Source of the DNA: an uncultured Collinsella sp.
Lineage (GTDB): Bacteria > Actinomycetota > Coriobacteriia > Coriobacteriales > Coriobacteriaceae
NCBI GenBank assembly: GCA_937923795.1
Contig: CALDWI010000062.1
Coordinates: 1-25,575, forward strand
Reading direction: 5' to 3'
Length of the DNA: 25,575 nt
The number at the start of each line of letters is the position of its first letter. Positions within the stretch are counted from its first letter, which is position 1. The translations under genes and the position numbers were made by a program. Below the pieces are notes generated by a model that did not search any database, was not told the origin of the DNA, and was given only the letters and a program-made list of their open reading frames with translations. This document shows, piece after piece, positions 22,032 to 25,575 of the stretch.

Positions 22032-22049
22032 ACCGTTCTCTAGAACGGT
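22032..22049 (+). terminator. Small hairpin between selD and yedF
   Basis: ACCGTTC (22032-22038) pairs with GAACGGT (22043-22049), loop TCTA, followed by TCTTTC. It may be a weak terminator or processing site just before the yedF ribosome binding site. Confidence 0.4.
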
Positions 22050-22068
22050 TCTTTCGAAAGGAAAAGCT

Positions 22069-22695
22069 ATGTCTACCAAGATTGAAGTCAATGCCATGGG
22101 CGATGCCTGCCCGCTGCCCGTCGTTAAGACGCTCAAAGCCCTGAAGCAGCTCGATGGAGAGGGCGCCGTCGTGACCTCGGTCGACAACGAGACCGCCGTC
22201 AAGAACATCTCCAAGATGGCGCAGGAGAAGGGCTGCACGGCCTCGGTCGAGAAGGTTTCTGACGCCGAGTGGCACGTGACCGTGGCGACCTCTGGCGCCG
22301 TTGCCGTGGCTGATCCCGAGCAGGATGACGCTGCCTTTTGTGATGCCAGCGCCGGCAAGGGCAAGCTCGTCATTTCCGTCTACACCGACTGTATGGGCCG
22401 CGGCGACGACGAGCTGGGCCACAAGCTCATGAAGGCCTTCATCTTTGCCGTGACGCAACAGGAGGAGCTGCCCGCGACCATGTTGTTCTACAACGGCGGC
22501 GCCAAGCTCACCGTCGAGGGCTCGCCGGTGCTCGACGACCTGAAGGGACTGGCCGAGCAGGGCGTCGAGATTCTCACCTGCGGTACCTGCCTCGATCACT
22601 ATGGCATTAAAGACCAGCTTGCGGTGGGCGAGGTCACCAACATGTACGTGATCGTGGAGAAGATGGAGCAGGCCGTGCGCGTCGTGCGCCCGTAG
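22069..22695 (+). CDS. yedF: Selenium metabolism protein YedF
   Basis: A 208-aa two-domain protein. The N-terminal TusA/SirA-like domain carries the CPLP motif (C14-P17). The C-terminal DsrE-like domain has LVISVYTDCMGRGDDELG and the TCGTCLDHYGI cysteine pair. This architecture is the selenium-linked YedF type that tends to accompany selD. It may carry reduced selenium or sulfur as a persulfide or perselenide; the exact step is unproven. GAAAGGAAAAG precedes the ATG. It is 60 bases after selD and just before the DUF3343 gene. Confidence 0.9.
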   Translation: MSTKIEVNAMGDACPLPVVKTLKALKQLDGEGAVVTSVDNETAVKNISKMAQEKGCTASVEKVSDAEWHVTVATSGAVAVADPEQDDAAFCDASAGKGKLVISVYTDCMGRGDDELGHKLMKAFIFAVTQQEELPATMLFYNGGAKLTVEGSPVLDDLKGLAEQGVEILTCGTCLDHYGIKDQLAVGEVTNMYVIVEKMEQAVRVVRP

Positions 22696-22713
22696 CGTTT
22701 GGGCGGGATTGCC

Positions 22714-22965
22714 ATGAGAGAAAAGCGCCCGGCGCTTGTCATCACGTTTCCTACCACGGCGGCCGCCATGGGGTGCGAGACCCTATGCGTCGAGCGCGGC
22801 CTTCCCGGGCGCACGATTCCCGTGCCCGGGGAGGTCGCTGCCGGCTGCGGCTTGGCGTGGAAGGCGCTGCCTTCGGATGAGGACCTGCTGCGCGGCGAGC
22901 TTGCCGCGGCGGGCGTCCCCACCGAGGGCTTTACGGTAATCGACATGTGGGAGGTCGTGCGATGA
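22714..22965 (+). CDS. DUF3343 small protein, putative Se/S carrier
   Basis: An 83-aa protein of the DUF3343 family, with ITFPTTAAAMGCETLC, then RTIPVPGEVAAGCGLAWK. C45 in the AGCG motif is the expected functional cysteine. The family is described as Se/S-carrier-like and often lies near selD; direct biochemical proof is not known to me. ATG 22714 is chosen; the TTG at 22699 only adds five residues. The ribosome binding site is weak (GGCGGG), so coupling to yedF is likely. Its TGA overlaps the next ATG (ATGA). Confidence 0.85.
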   Translation: MREKRPALVITFPTTAAAMGCETLCVERGLPGRTIPVPGEVAAGCGLAWKALPSDEDLLRGELAAAGVPTEGFTVIDMWEVVR

Positions 22966-24101
22966 TCTACCTGGATAACGCGGCGACGACCATGCATAAG
23001 CCGCAGACGGTGATCGATGCCGTGACGCAGGCGATGTGTTCGCTCGGCAATGCCGGGCGCGGGGCCACGTCGGGTGCCCTCGATGCCGCTCGTACGATTC
23101 ATGCTTGCCGTGCCAAGCTTGCGCGCTTGCTGGGCTGCCCGAGGGCGGACCATGTTTGTTTTACGCCCAATTCTACGGCGGCGCTCAACACGGCGATTAA
23201 CGGCGTGGTGCGTCCCGGCGACCGCGTGGTCATAACGGTGCTCGAGCACAACTCCGTGCTGCGTCCGCTCAACCGCCTGGCGGTAGAGCGGGGCGTGACC
23301 GTTGAGCATGCGGGCTGCGACGCGAACGGCGCGCTCGACTACGACGAGCTCGAGCGGCTGGTGACGCCTGGCACGCGTGCCGTGGTGGTGACGCACGCCT
23401 CCAATGTGACCGGCAACTCCGTTGATGTTGCACGTGTGGCGGCTGTGGCTCATGCGGCCGGCGCGCTCGTGATTGTCGATGCCTCGCAGTCTGCCGGCAC
23501 GGCGCATATCGATATGCAGGACATGGGGCTCGACGTCGTGTGCTTTACCGGCCACAAGGGGCTCATGGGACCCCAAGGCACCGGCGGCCTTGCCGTTGCG
23601 GAGGGCATTGACGTGGCGCCGTGGGCCATGGGTGGCACGGGTGTGCACAGCTTCGATGCACTGCAGCCGCTTGAGTGGCCCACGCGCCTTGAGGCGGGCA
23701 CGCTCAACGGTCACGGCATCGCGGGACTTTCCGCAGGTCTCGACTTTATTGAGGCACAAGGCGGGGTCGAGGAGATTGCTGCCCACGAGCGTGCGCTCGC
23801 TGATCGCTTCCTTGCCGGTGTGCGCAAGATTCCGGGGATTAAACTCTACGGTGCCTTTGACCAGCCGACGCGCTCTGCGATTGTGTCGCTCAACGTAGCC
23901 GATATCGATTCGGCCGAGATCTCGGACGCACTCATGCAAGGGTGGGGGATTGCGACGCGCCCCGGTGCCCATTGCGCTCCGCTCATGCACCGCGCGCTGG
24001 GGACCGAGCGCCAAGGTGTCGTTCGCTTCTCGTTTGGCTATTTCAACACGGACGAGGAAGTCGACACCGCGATTGACGCTTTGCGCGATTTAGCCTGCTA
24101 A
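22962..24101 (+). CDS. Cysteine desulfurase family protein, SelD-associated
   Basis: A 379-aa class V aminotransferase-fold PLP enzyme. The start MIYLDNAATT is typical. The Schiff-base lysine is K199 in FTGHKGLMGPQGTGG, and the catalytic cysteine is probably C338 in ATRPGAHCAPLMH. Residue spacing and the neighbours point to the SelD-associated desulfurase group rather than IscS or SufS. It may act as a cysteine desulfurase or selenocysteine lyase, delivering Se/S to the carriers or SelD. The ATG at 22962 overlaps the DUF3343 stop, with GGGAGG upstream inside that gene. A strong terminator follows, so this is the last gene of the operon. Confidence 0.9.
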   Translation: MIYLDNAATTMHKPQTVIDAVTQAMCSLGNAGRGATSGALDAARTIHACRAKLARLLGCPRADHVCFTPNSTAALNTAINGVVRPGDRVVITVLEHNSVLRPLNRLAVERGVTVEHAGCDANGALDYDELERLVTPGTRAVVVTHASNVTGNSVDVARVAAVAHAAGALVIVDASQSAGTAHIDMQDMGLDVVCFTGHKGLMGPQGTGGLAVAEGIDVAPWAMGGTGVHSFDALQPLEWPTRLEAGTLNGHGIAGLSAGLDFIEAQGGVEEIAAHERALADRFLAGVRKIPGIKLYGAFDQPTRSAIVSLNVADIDSAEISDALMQGWGIATRPGAHCAPLMHRALGTERQGVVRFSFGYFNTDEEVDTAIDALRDLAC

Positions 24102-24125
24102 AGCTGCTAGACCGTTTATACTTGC

Positions 24126-24157
24126 GGGACGGGTGTTTTTGCCCGTCCCATTTTTTT
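24126..24157 (+). terminator. Terminator of the selenium operon
   Basis: GGGACGGG (24126-24133) pairs perfectly with CCCGTCCC (24142-24149) around an 8-base T-rich loop. Seven T follow at 24151-24157. Confidence 0.92.
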
Positions 24158-24176
24158 CGACTCGAAAGGTGTGTCT

Positions 24177-25559
24177 ATGGCCTCATCCGCCCCGCGCGGT
24201 CTGCGCTCCGATCATGTCGTCACCGTCGGCATCGCCCTATTCTCGATGCTCTTTGGCGCCGGCAACCTCATTATTCCGCCACTGCTGGCGCTGCAGGCAG
24301 GTTCTGCCACGCCGGTCGCCATGCTCGGCTTTCTCATCGCCGCCATCGGCCTGCCCGTCATGGGCTTTATCGCTGTGGCGCTTGCTGGAACGGCGCGCGA
24401 GCTTGCCGGCCGCGTGCACCCCAAGTTCGGTGAGTTCTTTGTTGCGGCGGTGTATCTGGCTATCGGCCCGTGCCTGGCCATTCCGCGTACGAGCTCCACG
24501 GCCTTCGAGATGCTGGTGCCCTTGCTGCCTCAGGGCGTCTCGCTTGGCACGGCTCGCCTGGTGTTTGCCGTCGGTTTCTTTGTCGTCGCGTTTGCACTCA
24601 CGCTGCGCCCGGGCGTTATCACACGCGTGCTCGGTCGTATTACGGGCCCCGCGCTCATCGCGCTCATCGTGCTGGTCGTGGGCGCTGCCGTGATCTCGCC
24701 GCTGGGACCGGCTGCCGCCCCGCAAGCTCCCTATGATGCCGGTGCTGCCGTGCAGGGCTTCTTGACCGGCTACCAGACCATGGACCTGCTTGCGTCGCTC
24801 GCCTTCGGCATCATCATCGCCGAGACCATCCACGAGTTGGGTGTTACCAATGACAAACGCGTGGCCTTCGAGATTTCGCGTTCCGGTGTGATCGCCGGCG
24901 TGCTCATGGCCATCATCTACTGCGGCCTAGCGCTTGCCGGTATGCAGCTCGGCACCGTGATGCCCGACGCCACCAACGGCGCTGCAATTCTTGCTCGTTC
25001 GGCCTCCATGCACTTTGGCCTTGCCGGCACGGTTGTGGTATTTGCGATTTTCTTCCTCGCCTGCATGAACGTGTGCATCGGCCTCATCAGCTGCTGCTCG
25101 CGTTACTTCTGCGAGACGTATGTGATCGAGGGGGGAGCGGAGGCCTCCGAGGAGGCCATGCGCCGCCCCTTCGCGATTCTCGCCTTTGTGTTCGCGGCGT
25201 TTTCGTGCGTACTCTCCAACGTGGGCCTCGACGTGATCCTTATGTTCTCGGTGCCCATGCTCAACGCCTTGTATCCCGTTGCCATCGTGCTGGTGCTTAT
25301 GGGCCTGGTGCACGGTTTTTGCGACGCGCATCCGCAGGTGTGGGTTTGGGTCGGCGGCGTTGTCGCGGTGCAGAGCGTGATTACCTCGGTTCGAGACGCG
25401 TTCTTTGCGGGTGCGTGGCTGCCGTTCGATGCGCTGCCGCTGGCGGACATTGGAGCCGCGTGGACGCCGGTTGCCGTGGTGGCGTTTGTGATCGGTCTGC
25501 TCCACAACAAGTTTGTCGCACAGGTTGATTTCCGATCTCAGCCGAACACATTGAGCTGA
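24177..25559 (+). CDS. brnQ: Branched-chain amino acid carrier BrnQ family
   Basis: A 460-aa membrane protein of the LIVCS family, importing Leu, Ile and Val with Na+ or H+. The N-terminus VTVGIALFSMLFGAGNLIIPP is diagnostic. GPCLAIPRTSSTAFEM and the GYQTMDLLASLAFGIIIAETI segment also fit, with about 12 hydrophobic segments. The ATG at 24177 is chosen because GAAAGG lies 7 bases upstream; the GTG at 24171 abuts that site. It is set apart from the selenium block by a strong terminator. The gene is complete, and the window ends 16 bases later. Confidence 0.93.
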   Translation: MASSAPRGLRSDHVVTVGIALFSMLFGAGNLIIPPLLALQAGSATPVAMLGFLIAAIGLPVMGFIAVALAGTARELAGRVHPKFGEFFVAAVYLAIGPCLAIPRTSSTAFEMLVPLLPQGVSLGTARLVFAVGFFVVAFALTLRPGVITRVLGRITGPALIALIVLVVGAAVISPLGPAAAPQAPYDAGAAVQGFLTGYQTMDLLASLAFGIIIAETIHELGVTNDKRVAFEISRSGVIAGVLMAIIYCGLALAGMQLGTVMPDATNGAAILARSASMHFGLAGTVVVFAIFFLACMNVCIGLISCCSRYFCETYVIEGGAEASEEAMRRPFAILAFVFAAFSCVLSNVGLDVILMFSVPMLNALYPVAIVLVLMGLVHGFCDAHPQVWVWVGGVVAVQSVITSVRDAFFAGAWLPFDALPLADIGAAWTPVAVVAFVIGLLHNKFVAQVDFRSQPNTLS

Positions 25560-25575
25560 TGGCTCGCTCCCGCAG

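Noticed and set aside
22599..24014. 471-aa minus-strand open frame opposite the desulfurase gene
   Set aside because: Its Arg/His/Gly-rich composition is typical of antisense GC-rich frames, and it overlaps three well-supported genes.

Overview
The window looks like a chromosomal segment of a high-GC anaerobic actinobacterium of the class Coriobacteriia, most likely Collinsella or a close relative. The evidence is indirect: a short actinobacterial-type S1 protein, an A-type RNase P RNA, Tat-type lipoprotein signals, GC-rich codon use with GTG/TTG starts, an anaerobic selenium/molybdenum gene set, and GGGACTGT-containing palindromes that I recall from Coriobacteriia. No 16S gene is present, so the genus is inferred.

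Layout. 1-96: too short to interpret. 97-4507: HAD phosphatase (-), ribosomal protein S1 (rpsA, TTG start, terminator), RNase P RNA (rnpB), two long imperfect hairpin repeats, a YigZ/IMPACT protein, and a C_GCAxxG_C_C redox-type protein (-). 4737-8668: O-acetylhomoserine sulfhydrylase, DHA2-type MFS exporter, xanthine phosphoribosyltransferase, and a small GGQ-motif ribosome-rescue-like protein. 8755-11226 (-): lipid/diacylglycerol kinase and a CLC channel/antiporter of the fluoride subtype. 11437-16937: a molybdenum block, moeA-mog then modA-modB-modC; ModB carries an unusual extracytoplasmic N-terminal domain of about 200 residues, and a palindromic site lies before modA. 17071-20888: two paralogous 2-hydroxyacyl-CoA-dehydratase/double-cubane-cluster-type proteins plus their ATP-dependent activator, behind a structured leader and punctuated by two near-identical 100-base hairpin repeats. 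20959-24101: a selenium block of selD, yedF, a DUF3343 protein and a SelD-associated cysteine desulfurase. 24177-25559: BrnQ-type branched-chain amino acid carrier.

The main correction to a naive annotation is selD. The gene starts at 20959 and contains an in-frame TGA at 21007-21009, at codon 17, exactly the catalytic Cys/Sec position of SelD, followed by SECIS-like hairpins. SelD here is therefore itself a predicted selenoprotein, and an ORF caller starting at 21019 would remove its active site.

Together, about 12.7 kb (11437-24101) is given to molybdenum uptake and insertion, an ATP-driven low-potential iron-sulfur reductase system, and selenium mobilisation. This suits an anaerobe using Sec- and/or Mo-dependent enzymes such as formate dehydrogenase or selenium-dependent molybdenum hydroxylases, none of which lie in the window. 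A functional link between the double-cubane-type proteins and selenium is my inference from position. A second notable feature is the family of four long hairpins (3039-3137, 3146-3243, 18664-18779, 19963-20071), whose internal-loop sequences are conserved as well as their stems.
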